Shown here one piece after another: positions 44,449 to 57,373 of a stretch of DNA of 64,000 nt. Under the pieces are notes generated by a model. That model worked only from the letters and a program-made list of their open reading frames with translations. It had not been told where the DNA came from and searched no databases. Source of the DNA: Porites lobata (Eukaryota > Cnidaria > Anthozoa > Scleractinia > Poritidae); contig CALNXK010000184.1 in assembly GCA_942486035.1 (NCBI GenBank), forward strand, positions 124,001-188,000, in the 5' to 3' direction. Positions within the stretch are counted from its first letter, which is position 1. Each line of letters starts with the position of its first letter. A program made the position numbers and the translations under genes.

Positions 44449-47400
44449 AACACGGTAAAATCCATCAGGAATTTAAAAAATTAAAAATAACCTAACTATC
44501 CTAAACAAAATTCAAAACCTGACTACAACTAATCTAACTAAAACCTGTTTTTCATGAATGCCGTGTATAACATTAAAAATGAACATTAACTAATCTTTTA
44601 AATTGACTAAGAGATTCGGCTTCTCTCATATGACAGGGTAGGCTGTTCCAGAGAACTGCTCCGCTATAAGTAAAGCTGTTTTTCATGAAATTAGTTCGTG
44701 GAAATGGGACAAATAGTTTGTTAACAGAGTCCCTCAGGGAGTAACGCGTTTCATTTCGTTTAACAAACTTAGATGATAAATATTCAGGAACAAGGCCATT
44801 TAAAGACTTGTATACCATTATGGATTTCTGTATTTGAAATTGAGTGCTCAAGTCTTTCCAATCGAGTTGTCTAATCAAACGGTTAGCATCAGCATCATAG
44901 CTAGAGAAGGTTAAAACGCGAGCGGCACGGTTCTGAAGCTTCTGTAGCCTGTCAAATAATGTTTTACCACAATTACCCCAGACAAGATTGCAATAATCGA
45001 AATGAGATTGAATTAGTGAGTTGTATATATAGTGAAGGGTAGGTGGAGGGACAAAAAGGTCTAATTCTTTTTATTGCTCCAATTCCGGAAGCGACCTTTT
45101 TAGATAATTTATCAATGTGTGTTTGCCACCGTAGATTTTCATCAATAAATATTCCAAGCGATTTGACAGAGGAAACGTGTTCTATCGGAACATTATTAAT
45201 CGAGAGCTCAAGTGGGTTCGACAAAGTACTCAATTTTTGTCTGGAGCCAATTAGCATGAATTCAGTTTTAGAAGTGTTCAAAGTAAGTTTATTGGAAATA
45301 AGCCATTTGTTTAGGTTATCTAAATCGTGACTCAGAGTTAACTGTATTGAATTCACATCAACGCCAGCATAAGTAATGTGGGTGTCATCGGCATACATTC
45401 TAGGCTGGCACGAAGTAAGGCAGTTTGGCAAGTCATTAATATAAATAAGAAATAAAAGGGGCCAAAGATTGTTCCTTGCGGTACCCCACATTTAAGAGAG
45501 CAGATTCTAGAAAGAGAACCGTTAACAAGACATCGTTGTGTACGATTAGTTAAATACGACCTAAACCAATCAAGAGCTGTACCTTGTATTCCGTAAAGGT
45601 TCATTTTAGCTAGAAGGATATCGTGGTCAACGGTGTCGAAAGCCTTTTTAAATCGAGGAAAACCACAGCATTAACATTGCCACGATCAATATTAAAGGCC
45701 CAATTATCCGTAGCTTCCAGAAGGGCAGTTGCAGTTGAGTGTAACGAGCGAAAACCCGATTGATGATTAGAAATGATATCTTCATTGGTCAAAAAGTTAT
45801 ACAACTGATCATAAACAATCCTTTCAAACACTTTAGCTATAACGGAAATGACTGAAATAGGTCGATAATTATTCAGATCAGATGGCTCACCTTCCTTGAA
45901 CAACGGAGTAACTCTAGCACATTTCCAATCATCAGGAAATATACCAGAGACTAAAGATTTATTAAAGAGATCACATAGTGAAACTGAAATAAGATCAGCA
46001 CATTCACGTACAATTTTAGCAGAAATATTATCAAGACCAGTTGCTTTAGATCTACATAATTTGTTTAGATGTGAGAAAACAATGCTGCAGTTAGTCGAGG
46101 AGAAGCTGAAATTGTTGTTATTTACCTTTATATTATTGATATAACTTGAATTATTTTCAGCAGTTAGAGGTATTTCATTAGCAAGTCTGGGCCCAATTGT
46201 TGGGTAGCGACACGTCATCAGTATGGAATTTCTACAGGCGTTCGAATCTCTACAGACCAATTGGCATTCTACAACTTACAACAATAACGAATCTGCAGAC
46301 GATTTTTTTTATTTCCTGGGACACCTAATGCACAATAAGGGAACGCAAAATGCGGCCTTTATTTACTTAATTATTATTTCTTTATTTTTATTTATTTATC
46401 TTTTGAACAAAATGGTTTGGTACCTGTGGAATATCAGGTAATGACGCACTGTGATCAAAAGGAACGCCTCTTAATTCGTCAATCTGGTCGGGCTCCTCAG
46501 CAATATCTGTAGTAGAGGAACCCAGTCGTCGGATTTTGTCCAGCCCAACTTGCTCTTGAATGTCTGGAGCAGTCATTGTCTCTGCGTCACGCAATGCAGG
46601 CTTTTCCTCCGTTTGACCATCATCTTCTCTGCTAGCTACATCTGGGATACTCATGGTTGTTAAATCCTCCTCATGTATGCTAGTCATTCGTTGCATGGTA
46701 CTTGCCACGCTTGTTTGCCTACTGATTTGGCGACTGATTGTTTCCGACGTATCGTCGATGCTCTGTAGAAAAACAATTTATTAATAACATTACAAAAGTC
46801 ACTTACGGCTGTATATTCTAGGATAAGGGTACAGAGAGGATGACCTCTAATGTCAGTATATCACTACCTTTCACAGTTTGCTGTTATAAAGGGACTCACT
46901 CTTGATAAAAAAAATGGCTTCTTTTGGATAAAAATGGCTTCTGTAGATTATCCTATGTTTCATTGAATGGCATTCAGTGAGAGGATCACGATCAGAGTTT
47001 GTTAAAACAGTTGTCACAAAGCATTTTTTACCGGACACATTTCTTTATCAAAGACTATGTTCGTATAGAAGCCGTTAGGGCAATGAGAATTCTACGTAGA
47101 TATTTTGAGGTAGGAAAGTCTTCTTTTAGTATCTCGCCTCTAGAGACTGTTATCATTCATACTTACAGCACCGGTGGAATATGCTTCTGTAGGATCAGGT
47201 TTATAATCTCTCTCTGGTAAGCGTGCAGATCGAGGCTGATATCTAGGAATATGGACTGGGTCCTTGACTTCAACACCCGGCTTCTTTTCGGAGTGTTGAT
47301 GAACATACTTTTCCAGCTTGCTTCGAGATTTTGAGTCATCCAGTTTATCAACCTTCTTTTTGAGTTCCTCAATTTTCTTCCTAAGTGCGACCATGGCTGA

Positions 47401-50400
47401 CGGTTTGCTTTCCTTGTACACTTCTATTATTTCGACGACCTCCTCTCGAGAAGGAATCTTGCGGTCCTCGTGGGTTAAAATTTCTTTCCTTATGCTTGTG
47501 CGTCTAGGCGAGACATTTTTGCCAGTCAATCGTCTTAGGGTTTCCAACCTAGAAATGGCTGGGTCGCTGTCAACTGCACCACCTTCGGGAGAAATTATGG
47601 AATCTTTATTCAATATTTTTCTCGTCACAAATTCGCGACTTGTCTGACGGTGATCAGAGAGTACATCTACCTCTTCGTTCTCTACCTCTTTCCGGGTACT
47701 AAAATCACTACACTTCGTTAAAGGTAAATTGAAATCTTCTCGTTTTCTAGAAACAGAATCGTGATCTGGAGGAGGCAAAGGTATGGCTTCTCCTGGTCGC
47801 ACTGTTCTTTTTGGTGGACTGTCAAGTCTGATGGATTCAGTTTTTCTGGTACCTTCTGGCTGTTCTGCTAGGGGAAGATACAGTGCAGAGGGCTTATATT
47901 CCCTAGTTGGCTCTGGCGGTATCGAAGAACCTGACGCTCGAGGCTCTGTTGTTCCAAAAACTTCTGTTGGTCTGAAAGTTTCACGTCGCTTAAATGGCTC
48001 TCTGAAGTCACCAACATCTTCATCTCCTATCCCCTTAGAGTAAAAAGCAGATTGATCTTCTTCGGCAACACTACCATGGAAAAATCCTGTGACAGAGCTC
48101 GGACCATCACCATTCTTTGTGGACTTCATGGATACAGTTGAATCAGCCTTAAAAACACGCTTTGTTGCAAATCCTTGAGTGGTTCCAGATCTTGTTTCCT
48201 TGTCACCTTGCGTCGCTTCACCCCACGAGTTTCTAGGGGAGATCCAAGACACTCCTCTCTGGTTAAGACTTCTCTCTTCTCTTGGTGGCCAGTCATAATC
48301 CGCTGCTCTTGGAAAATACCCTGTTGGACTCTTTTCACTAAAACTCCGCAAGGAAGAGACATTGTCATCGTTGGTTGCTCCGTAGTGCTTATCTAAAGAA
48401 TTGGGAGAAGAACCATCTTTAGGGTTTCTCTCAGCTTCGGTGCGCCCATCGGGTCTATATGACCCGTCGGTAGTACTTAAGTCACTATCTACGTGAGTAC
48501 TGTAACCGTATTTACGGTCCATGGGATCGTTGTATCGCTGCGTTTCGTTACGTTCCGACTCGTCCTTAAACATTTTCCCATCTTTTTTCGACAACTGAAA
48601 ATGTCTTAGTTCACTGCGATGAACGTTTCTCTCCTCATCATTCTTATGCCAACGATGTGCCAAAGTATCTGAAGCTCTTCTGGAGGAAGACGGGAAATCT
48701 CTTGTTTTAGCTCTTAGCTTGGCGATGTCATCCTTTAACTTGTCTTGGATTGAAGGCTCACGACTTTTCCACCTTGATGAAACATCCTTGGACTCTACTC
48801 TTGAGGAGGGTGGTGGAATGTAAGGCTTGATATGCTCTCGTGTCAGAGTTTCTGTTTTGAGTTTTGCGATGTCTTCTTTAAGTTTTTCCTTAACTGAGGG
48901 CTCCCTACTATGCGATTTTGGTGTAAATGTGCCATCCTTCTTCATAGGACGAGACTCTGTTTCTGCTTTTAGCCTTGCGATATCCTGTTTCAGCTTCTCA
49001 TGGGTTGCTGACTCTTTCCTTGGCATATATGCCCGCGCATTTGATGAACTAAAACCAATTGCGCTTTCTACGTCACCTGTACGAAATCGATCACGTTCAG
49101 TGCTTCTACGGCGATGAAGAGAATGAGATCGTGATCGATTGTGGTTTTTGGCACCATCAACTTCATTATCGAAAGAGCTCAGATGGCCCGAGGACTTGCT
49201 TCGTACCCTGAAAAGCAAATCACGTTTTTCAGCTTCCCTTCCGTCCATATAATCTTGCATCCTGCGCTCATCTCTATCTGAAGATCTACTGCCCCTTCTT
49301 TTTTGCAGCACTTCGTCGTCTTCGTGGAATCTTTTCCTTGCAGTGTAAGAAAGAAACTCCTTTCGTCCTGGCAATTCTCGGTAGATTCCCAGTCGGCCCC
49401 TTGCCTTGTTGTCAAGGGCTTCTGATGATAAAGAACGTCTTGCTGGTTTCCTTGATAATTGTACAGCATCATCATTGTATCTGGTGTTGGAACTATCCTC
49501 AGTTAGAGCTGATGACGCTGAGTCTTTGTCTTTCCATTTGTTGGATAGAAGTAAATATGCACTTGAGGTATATTTTGAGGGATCACTGCGCTCATCTTCG
49601 GAGATTCTTTTTGACAGTTTTTCCCTTTCAAAGGAGTTAGAAGCTTGCTTTCTTTCTAGAGCCCTTCTCAAAATATTTACATCCTCCAGACCGATCGTTT
49701 GGAAATCTTCATAGTCACTGTCACAAGGTTCATCGCCTTTACTGCGGTGCCTCTCCAAAGAACGTCTACGGCTGAGAGGACCAGACCAATCTTCCTTACC
49801 AGAAACCGAACTGTCTTCTCTCTCTTTCAGTTCCAGTTCAGATGTCCATTCTGTGTATTTAGAGGCACCTGCCGAAACTCTGTCTTTTTCCCCTGATCGT
49901 TTTTGGTGGTCAGGTGATTGTTTGCCACCATCGGATCGATAGAAAGAAGATATAACGTTTTCGCCATCCACGGCTGGTGTATTGGCAGCTGCAGCTTTGC
50001 TGAGGTCTTCATCCCTTGAGTAAGAAGAGTAAAACGAGCTGATAGGACTGTCCTTTGAATTTTCATGAGCATCACGAGCTCCTGTTGAATCAACCTTTGA
50101 GGAACCTTTGAATGTATTTCTGATACCTTTCAAACCTCGTGTCTTAATTGCTTTGATGTCTTCTCGTGTTGTATAGGACGAACTTGACCTCCTGTCGATG
50201 ACATTTCTAGTGACAACCGACTTTGTAACATTCTCCGATATACTCCTTGTATCTTCCTTCATAATGTGGTTCTCTCTATCAATTTTACCTTCAACAGGTT
50301 CGTACGGGCTTTTTGTGAATGTAGCTTGGCTTGAGCCACGGGTGGAGTGAGGATTACCATGTTGTTCAGTTCTCGAGTTTCGAGGATCGAAGGAATAAAA

Positions 50401-50415
50401 CTTCTTTGAATACAT
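39893..50415 (-). CDS. large, mostly disordered protein of unknown function (nine exons)
   Basis: Exons 50415-47167, 46762-46424, 44089-43827, 43361-43092, 42932-42887, 42247-41906, 41685-40979, 40125-40071 and 39949-39893 join in phase to 1775 residues. The protein is rich in Ser, Arg, Lys, Asp and Glu, with no signal peptide or membrane segment, suggesting a cytoplasmic or nuclear scaffold. Residues about 470-570 hold three helical repeats (EKLKQDIARLKAET, EKLKEDIAKLKTET, DKLKDDIAKLRAKT), the second and third preceded by SREPS-type linkers. A probable coiled coil lies near 990-1040. Exon 3 has two similar motifs, FTAEDVDRLLQ and YTAEDMDKLLH. The later exons are more ordered (for example GSRAYIVGARYYHGNKLM). 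I do not recognise the family. The last exon is the least certain: an alternative open frame begins at 40029 but would need a 41-base intron. Confidence 0.75.
40285..40442. repeat. palindromic MITE in an intron of the large gene
   Basis: GTTAGCTGGAGCGAAGCCTG and AGACCTCGCTCCAGCTGAC are inverted ends, with GGAGCCGAGAAATATT and GGCTCCGAAGATTTCT as inner partners. Confidence 0.6.
40612..40935. mobile_element. GAAAACGTC-type MITE (family M2), copy 2
   Basis: Left ACGAAGACGACGGCGACGAA and right 'gttgccgtcaccgtcgtatt' are inverted ends. The middle GTGAAATTAGGCACTTGACG and AAATGTACCAAAACC match the copy at 15865-16235. It lies between exons 8 and 7 of the large gene. Confidence 0.7.
44232..44408. 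mobile_element. MITE (family M1) interrupted by a LINE
   Basis: The left arm runs from CCTGAGAAAACAGCCAAAAT through CCCCGCGAAGTGACGTCTGA to CAGAAGCACTACCCA at 44408. The element continues beyond the LINE at about 46199 with GTTGGGTAGCGACACGTCAT and CAGTATGGAATTTCTAC, inverted relative to the left arm, and is cut off by about 46245. Confidence 0.7.
44409..46200 (-). mobile_element. 5'-truncated non-LTR retrotransposon (L2/CR1-like), broken
   Basis: Minus-strand frames at 46260-45610, 45604-45353, 45491-44973 and 44878-44573 together cover most of a reverse transcriptase and its C-terminal region. Visible motifs include NNYRPISV, HQSGFRS, GVPQGTIFGP and the catalytic YADDT. At least two frame breaks separate the pieces, so it is dead. 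No endonuclease domain remains. The 3' end is a run of four TTGAC units (plus-strand GTCAA at about 44415-44440), a tail type seen in CR1/L2-like elements. A short relic with the same tail is at 62778-62830. Confidence 0.85.
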
Positions 50416-50577
50416 CCTTCACTTTAAAACGCCCAACAGTGGTTTCTAAGTCGAAAGCCAGCAGTCAAATATGATATCCGGGGATTCTCGTAAAGAGAGA
50501 AGGCACTAGAAAAAGTCTCTTAGTGAAAAAAAAAAGTGAAAAAAAAGGGTTTTGTTAATAATAATAACAGAAAAAAA

Positions 50578-50672
50578 CAAAATATATAGGTATGTAAGTT
50601 ATATAGTTATATAAATATATAGGTATGTAAGTTATATAGTTATATATATATATAGGTATGTAAGTTATTCAT
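50578..50672. repeat. AT-rich ~33-bp tandem repeat, three units
   Basis: The unit ATATATAGGTATGTAAGTTA followed by TATAGTTATA is repeated three times, the last shortened. It begins 163 bp before the start codon of the large gene on the upstream side. Confidence 0.8.
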
Positions 50673-51117
50673 GAGAAATATATAGTCCCTTAAAAGCATA
50701 AAACTTTTATTTCTTTTTCATTATGCCGTCGATTTTGCAGTAGTTACCAACGAGAAGCCTCGCGGATTTATGATTTCTCGAGGATTCTAAGTTCGCTTAG
50801 GGACGGACAATTAGAAAACTTATGGGGGGCGGGCGAAGTACAAAAAAAATGTTTGCGGAAGGGAAAATTAAATGAAAAAAATTCATGCATGCCAATTAAC
50901 TCCCAAAAATATTCATGGTACGGCCTAAAAAAAATTCATACAAGGAATTTGATAACGAAAAAACTTCCTGCGGCTCGAAAATTTCCCACCCCCCTAGCCC
51001 CCAATACCTTTTTTGATGGTCCGTCCCTTATAACACGACCTAATTTTACGCAAAATGACCTGTGCGCAACTTCGGACAAAAACACGAACTTATATATGTA
51101 CAAAAAACAGGCTATGT

Positions 51118-51345
51118 AAAGTAGGGATTTCAAGTTCTTTATGCAGAAGAACAGGTTAGTTCACTACTTTCAAGGTTGTTTTCGCTTATGCAATGGAATT
51201 GAGGTCAAACTATTTTTCGTGAATTATGTCAAGTCGGGATTTTAAGTTCTTTATGCAGTAGAACAGTTTAGTTCACTACTTTTAAGGTAATTTTCGCTTA
51301 TGCAATGGAATTGAGGTCAAACTGTTTTTCGTGAATTACCGTAAT
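51118..51345. repeat. ~115-bp direct tandem duplication
   Basis: Two head-to-tail units share 'aagttctttatgcag', 'ttagttcactacttt', 'ttttcgcttatgcaatgg' and 'ttttcgtgaatta' with few differences. No coding sign. Confidence 0.8.
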
Positions 51346-54296
51346 TCATGACATTTCTAAACAAATTGAACAGCGCGCGTAGTAGCTAAAATAAAAATCT
51401 TTGCTCTTTGGCACCTAACGATAACTATAATGATGATCAAATTCAATTCAGTGAGTTACAGCATAGGTAAACGTGGGAAAATAATGTTTGGTGGCTTCCA
51501 TTTTCTCATAATCCACGTGAACAGGGACCATTGCAATACAGATAGTAACCAAATCATTTCTAGCTCATGATAAACTTAACTAGGCCCGTTAAGTTGACGT
51601 TTCTCTCAATTAAAATCAAAAGTTTAAGCCGTTCTTTAGTACAGTGAAACCTCGATATAATTGCGCCTTTTTCCGAATTTTTGATATCAAACCTTTCTAT
51701 TTCTTTCTTCCTTTTTTTATAACCTTTAAATCTCAGCAAAAAACTGTTCATAACTTCTCGTTTGAACGTGTCCTGACCAGTTCACAATTTCTTTCATAAT
51801 CAGTAATGAATTTTCTGAAAGTACTTATCGTACAGGCAAATTAGAATATTCAAATATGTAAGTTTTAATAAGAATAATTTGTTATAACGGTGTTTAAGGT
51901 AATTTTGAAGTAGTTTAATCAGTGAGGGCGGTACCAACTTTAAAAAATCTTTTATTTGTAACTGAGTGGAATTTTGTGATTTGAAATAAAGAATCGTGAA
52001 GGGAAACCTTGTCTTGTAAGACTAAGTCAACAATGAGATATCACGGTGTCTAGGGAAGCGAAGAAATAATAATCATAAAAACAAAACATCAATGACTGGA
52101 GATTAAAAAAAGCACACCTGTCTTACGTCACTCGCTCATAGCAAGGTTTATGGTTTTTCAAAGTCTAGTAAGTGAGTCTTTGTTCCTTATTTAAGTCCAA
52201 TATCGCTTCTTTAATTAACTAAAACAAGCGATGGCAACCGATTTGGATTTGCTATTTATAAGTCTATATTGGATGAATGTGAAAGTTATGGTTCGTCACG
52301 ACGTAACGTCAAGGGAAGCTTTTGGTATTTTTTCGGAGGCCGTCTGAGCAAACTATTGAGACTTCAGATCCCTGTTTTGAGTGATTTAAATTTTTCACGC
52401 AGTTCGTAGGTACATTTTCGATACATCTCTTGTAATATTACAAGATTACCATTGTTTGAAACCTCTTAAAAAGGGAGTAATAATATTGGCATCATCCACT
52501 AATGGATTGCTAATTAATTAACAACCTACTTTTTAAATGGACAAAAATGAAAAACATCATCTTTACATCACGATGTGCAAACTGGTCTAAAATTACGTTA
52601 AAATTAACGCGAACGAAATTTTAAAGGTAGTAAGATTCTAATGATAATAAGACAGATTTGTATGACACTAGTTAAAAGTTAAGTAAAAGCACTGGGCACG
52701 GGGACTATGCTCGGATTAACACTTACTAATGACGTTACTCTTCGAACAAAAATTGGTTGTCAGCGATCATGCAACTTATTTAACCCTTTTCTACTGATGG
52801 TCGTCCAAATAAAGATATAAGTGCAAGTTAAATTTCTGGTTTTGTGATTTACACAGTCACGCAGAGTTAATTATCCGATCTCTGTAATCACACTTAGGAG
52901 TTTTAGCAAGAGCTAAACGTTTCATTCGTTTCGTTTAATCTGGAAAACCCGCGATTAATTTTGATAGAACCTAATTGCTCTTTTCAAGTGGTTACAAATT
53001 GTTATTACGGACGATTTAACCGGCACCATTTTTTATCCCACCTTAAATTTAATGTTCTTTTTAACCAAAATTATTTCGTTCGTTGCCCGTTACAAAGTCA
53101 AACAATTTACTACTCCTCGCTGAGACGTAAAGAGACAGAAATCTTGTTATTCTGCTAAGATGCTTACTCTTTGATTTTTAATTTTAATTAAGAGAAATGT
53201 TAGCTTATTTTTAGTCCTTTCTTTTTCTTTTTTCTATTTTTTTGAGAGGTATGTTTTTTCTAATTCTCAGATAAATAATTTAACAAAAGGACTATTCGCA
53301 AGAAATTGAGGAAACACAGTCAAAATTCCAAGAAGCAATTAGCCTGAAGTTTCACATTAAAAAAAGGCAAACACAGATACGCTTGTTTAAGCAAGAGAAT
53401 TTCGTTATTTAAAAAAAAGAAGACTTATTACCTTAACGTGCGGTCAATCAGCGTTTGAATCCATAACAGCTTCAAGCGGTGACCCTGTGAAATTAACACA
53501 GTGTGATGGAAATGTAGCGTGCTAAATGAAATAAGCTTAATTCAATATAGCAATACAGAGAAGGGTACTGGCTTTCTGGATCACTGAGTTTTGAAATTTT
53601 TGGTATGTGAAAGTAATATGTCAAAGCAAAACGCAATATATCTTAAATCACATACACCTATTTGCAAAAATGTTGTAAAAGGAAAATGAAAAAAAAAAAA
53701 AAAAAAAAAAAAATTGAAAAACGCTAAAATAGGAATAAATTAGCCACGCCCACAACTCGTCTGACGAAACAATGGAGTGTTACTAAAAGGGAGAGCGGAG
53801 AACGGGAAAATGAAAATTGGGAAAAAAAACCTATAAGTAACTTCACTTGCCACTCTCTGTTTTGTTCCTATTTTTTCATAGTTTTCCGGCTCCTCGTCCT
53901 CCTTTCCCGTTCCTAGTTTTCGTAACATCCTCAGCTGACAAACCCCGAGTGGTCAAGAGGCAAACGCGTTGGAAACAATAAAACGACGAATATAGATTTG
54001 GTTAAACTCTGGCTTCACTAAAATATTCCTTATAAGGAAACATTTTTAGCTGGACGCAGGGGAGTGAATTACGTTTCACTATGATTCGCAGCGCAAACAA
54101 AAATTAGCTTGATCAAACACTAAAGCGTCGTGCGTCAAGTGAAGTTTTATTTTATATCATTTTACTGTACTTTACTTTTCATTCATCTCCTTTAATTCTA
54201 AGTGCTTTACGTTAGTCTTAATCACTTTAATTATTAATTACTTAGCTTTTCCTTTACTCTCTTTTGCTTCGTTTTGCCTACTTTTTTGTTATGGTA

Positions 54297-54654
54297 TACC
54301 GTAAATCCTGTATTAAGCCCCCCTCCCGGGGGGCTTCATGTATTTCAAGTACGCTTAAGGGGGAGGGGGGGGGGCTTATTTAATTTTGCGACGATAATGG
54401 TATCAATTTTACATAAAAATTAGAAGTTAAAGTAGAAAAGCTCAGCCGGCATCAAGTTGGAGGTCATGCAGCCGAAGATCAAAAACAACTTCGAACTTCC
54501 AGTACGTGAAAAAATCATATGTGATCGCGGATCAGTCCACATGAGGTTTTAAAGTCTGTCATTTAAGAATAAAGGAGAAGGGTGGGGGGAGGGTTGGTTA
54601 AATAGCTTTCTTCCACTGAAAAAAAGGGGGGACTTAATAGTGGATTTACGGTAA
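54297..54654. mobile_element. TACCGTAAATCC-type MITE
   Basis: TACCGTAAATCCTGTATTAA at the left and 'ttaatagtggatttacggta' at the right are inverted ends, each next to a C- or G-run. Interior non-coding. Confidence 0.75.
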
Positions 54655-54698
54655 GTCATTTACCTCCGACAGATATACGTGCCTCAATAGTCAAATTA

Positions 54699-54919
54699 GG
54701 GAGTTTAAGCAGCGACGTTTTTGAACGACGAACGTCAACCGGAAGTGAGCGTTTTTCTCTTTTAGTATGCATTGACGCCACCAAATTTCTGTTGCTAAGT
54801 GTCTTTACTCTTATAGAGTCGATTTGCCCAAACATTTGTTCAAAATCACGGCTCAAGGGTACAAAAAAACAACTTCCGGTTGACTTCCGTCCCTCCAAAA
54901 CGCTGTTGCCTAAGCTCCC
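54699..54919. mobile_element. GGGAGTTTAAGC-type MITE
   Basis: GGGAGTTTAAGCAGCGACGTTTT and CGCTGTTGCCTAAGCTCCC are inverted ends, with CAACCGGAAGT and ACTTCCGGTTG as inner partners. Flanks are ATTA and TAAT. Confidence 0.7.
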
Positions 54920-56365
54920 TAATAATCTTTAACCTTTTTGGGCTCATTTTCCAGCTGCTTCAAGCGAGCATCCGCCACAAGGAAAGCGGGGGCCTAAAAT
55001 GACTGGAAATTGAGCCTAGGACCCACTCCACAATAATGCGTTGCTGTTCTTGTCTTGCTTCCAAACTGAAACGAGGAAAACCTTTTTGCTTTCGGAATTA
55101 AAAAGCCTTCGAGAGAAAAGCCTTTCAAAAACAGAAGTCGATCTATTGCTTCAGTGTGGACGGGGCCAAAAAGGGGGAGGTTTTCGTAAATAGTAACGTG
55201 ATCGCTACTCATAATGCAATTATCCAAGTTTTAAAAATGGCGAACATAGACTAGGAGTTAACACATACCACAGGATTTCCAAATTTACGAACTGTAGTAG
55301 TCTAGTAGCGCCCAATCATCTAATTTAGACAACCGCTTATAGTTTAGGGTCTTAAGTTTGATTGCTCCTTGTTTCTAGTGAAAGACGATTTTATCATCAA
55401 GGCTTTAACGTTTAAAAAATGGTAAAATTCAAACTAAACAAGTGTGATTGATATAATAGCCTCACTTCGAACGAATAAGAAGTCTCTAAGCTAATCTCCT
55501 CCAACTTCTCAATCGTGCGATATACCACTATTACCACACTACAATCAACCAAATTTAGCTTCCTGAGTGTCGCACAGAGAACGAATTCCAAACATTCAAA
55601 CATTGTTAATGAAGTTTAAGTTAAGTTAAATTTTTGAACTTTATCGCTGTGGTTAGAAGTTTATTGTTTCAAGTAAAATGTAAGATTTAAACGGGAGTGC
55701 CGCTTTTAGGCTTGACTAAGTCAAAATTCTATTTACAGTAAAAAGCGTCATAAACGAGCTCGTTTTTTCGATTTTTCAGGCTGAAACATTTGTCAGTTAC
55801 ATAGAGGAGATGCGTTTCTTATATGTATTAAGAGAAAAATCAGCCTATGAAGGCTTTAAAATTGTTCTGTGACTGCTGAAACTTTGCTTGTGACTGGTAA
55901 ATGATTGATTCTAGTAGGTCTCCTTATCACATACACTATAGTTTAAACTATAATTATGTATTCAGAAAACTTGGCATTAGCCAAATTCAACCCCCCACCC
56001 AAGCTCAATGTTGGGCAAATACACTGCGAAAAAATCCAATCTCTTCTTGAGGGACGTAGCTGTTCGTTGTTTTGTTGTTGTTGTTGTTGTTTTATGTTGT
56101 TTTTTTCCCCCGACGGTTTGCATGCTAATCAGTGAATGAAACAAAGTGTGAAAAAATGAAGGAAATCGTTCCCCAGCTCGGGATCGCAGACCTTATATAT
56201 TTTCGAGGCGGATAAAACAAGAGCCGAAAAAGGCCGTCTGATCTAGCTCGCGGCCTTGCCAGGAGAAGGACCCTAATACATTTTGGGCATTTTGAGGTTA
56301 CGCGTGGGTTTGGGTCAGCCTTGTGTCGAACTGCACCTTGAGAGTAAAAGTTTATCCAAATCTAA

Positions 56366-56764
56366 GGCCCGGTTCAGACGCCGTACTTTTCTTGAGCCGA
56401 ACCTAATACATTGAATTAAGTACACGAAAAGTTCGGCGTCTGAATCAATTAGGAACGCCTGTTTCAATTTGGAACGGCTCACCCGTTCTTTACGCCTAGA
56501 CCTGCCGGGAATTTCGCCTTTGGATCGACTTTGGAACGCCTTTGATTCAGACGCCGTACTTTTCATGTACCGAACCTAATGCATAAATTCTTATAACATA
56601 TTTTATAAGCAGTTTGACCAAAATGCGCATTTTTCGCCTTCTGAATTTAGTTCGGCTGGAATTAAGATCGGCGTCTGAATCAATTTAGCCGGTCTAAATA
56701 ATCTGGGTCGGCCTTAATTCGAATTAGGTTCGGCTCATGAAAAGTTCGGCGTCTGAACCGGGCC
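56366..56764. mobile_element. 399-bp PIF/Harbinger-like MITE
   Basis: GGCCCGGTTCAGACGCCGTA at the left pairs with 'gttcggcgtctgaaccgggcc' at the right. TAA flanks both ends (56363-56365 and 56765-56767). Several inner CGGCGTCTGAATCAATT and GATTCAGACGCCG segments repeat in both orientations, suggesting nested copies of the same end. Confidence 0.85.
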
Positions 56765-57373
56765 TAAGACGTCGCTTCAATATTTACTCAATTCTGTACC
56801 TACATTAGACAGCCTTAAAAGTTTCCTATGGACACGCAATTCGGGAATTTTATAGCACACTAATCGATTGCAGCACTGAAAAATAGAAAAGAAAATCTAT
56901 GCACGAATTTTGGTTTAATGGATTTTTTCATGAAAGAAGCCTTAGAAATTACAAAAAGAGCTTAGCACTGCGTTTTACCTAATTCACATGTTGACATGTT
57001 TCTAGAAATCGCGCAAGTCTACTTAATTTTAATCGTTTGTAGGGTGTATAAAGGCCATTTGTAAAACGAATGAGTGATAAAAACTTTTCGGGAACATACA
57101 AAAGCAGCAAATTTGTCTTCATTAATTTCAGTCTTCAGTTCATGCATAATTTATACCCTTTTTTGTAGAAATACCAAGATATCTCGAAATTCCTCTGATA
57201 GATTTTTGTGAATCTTCGCACAGCAGAAAACAAGCACCCAAAGTATACGTAGCGTAAACCATTTCCAAAGAAAAGGCCGATTAGGGCTTAAATTCGATTT
57301 AGAACTAAAACTACTGTGACGTCACTGTAAGGTGATATTTATTTCGATTGCCTCAAAAGTAAAATTATATTAT

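Noticed and set aside
47318..49714. Several plus-strand frames of 65-109 codons opposite the large gene's first exon
   Set aside because: They are antisense shadows of a long low-complexity coding exon.
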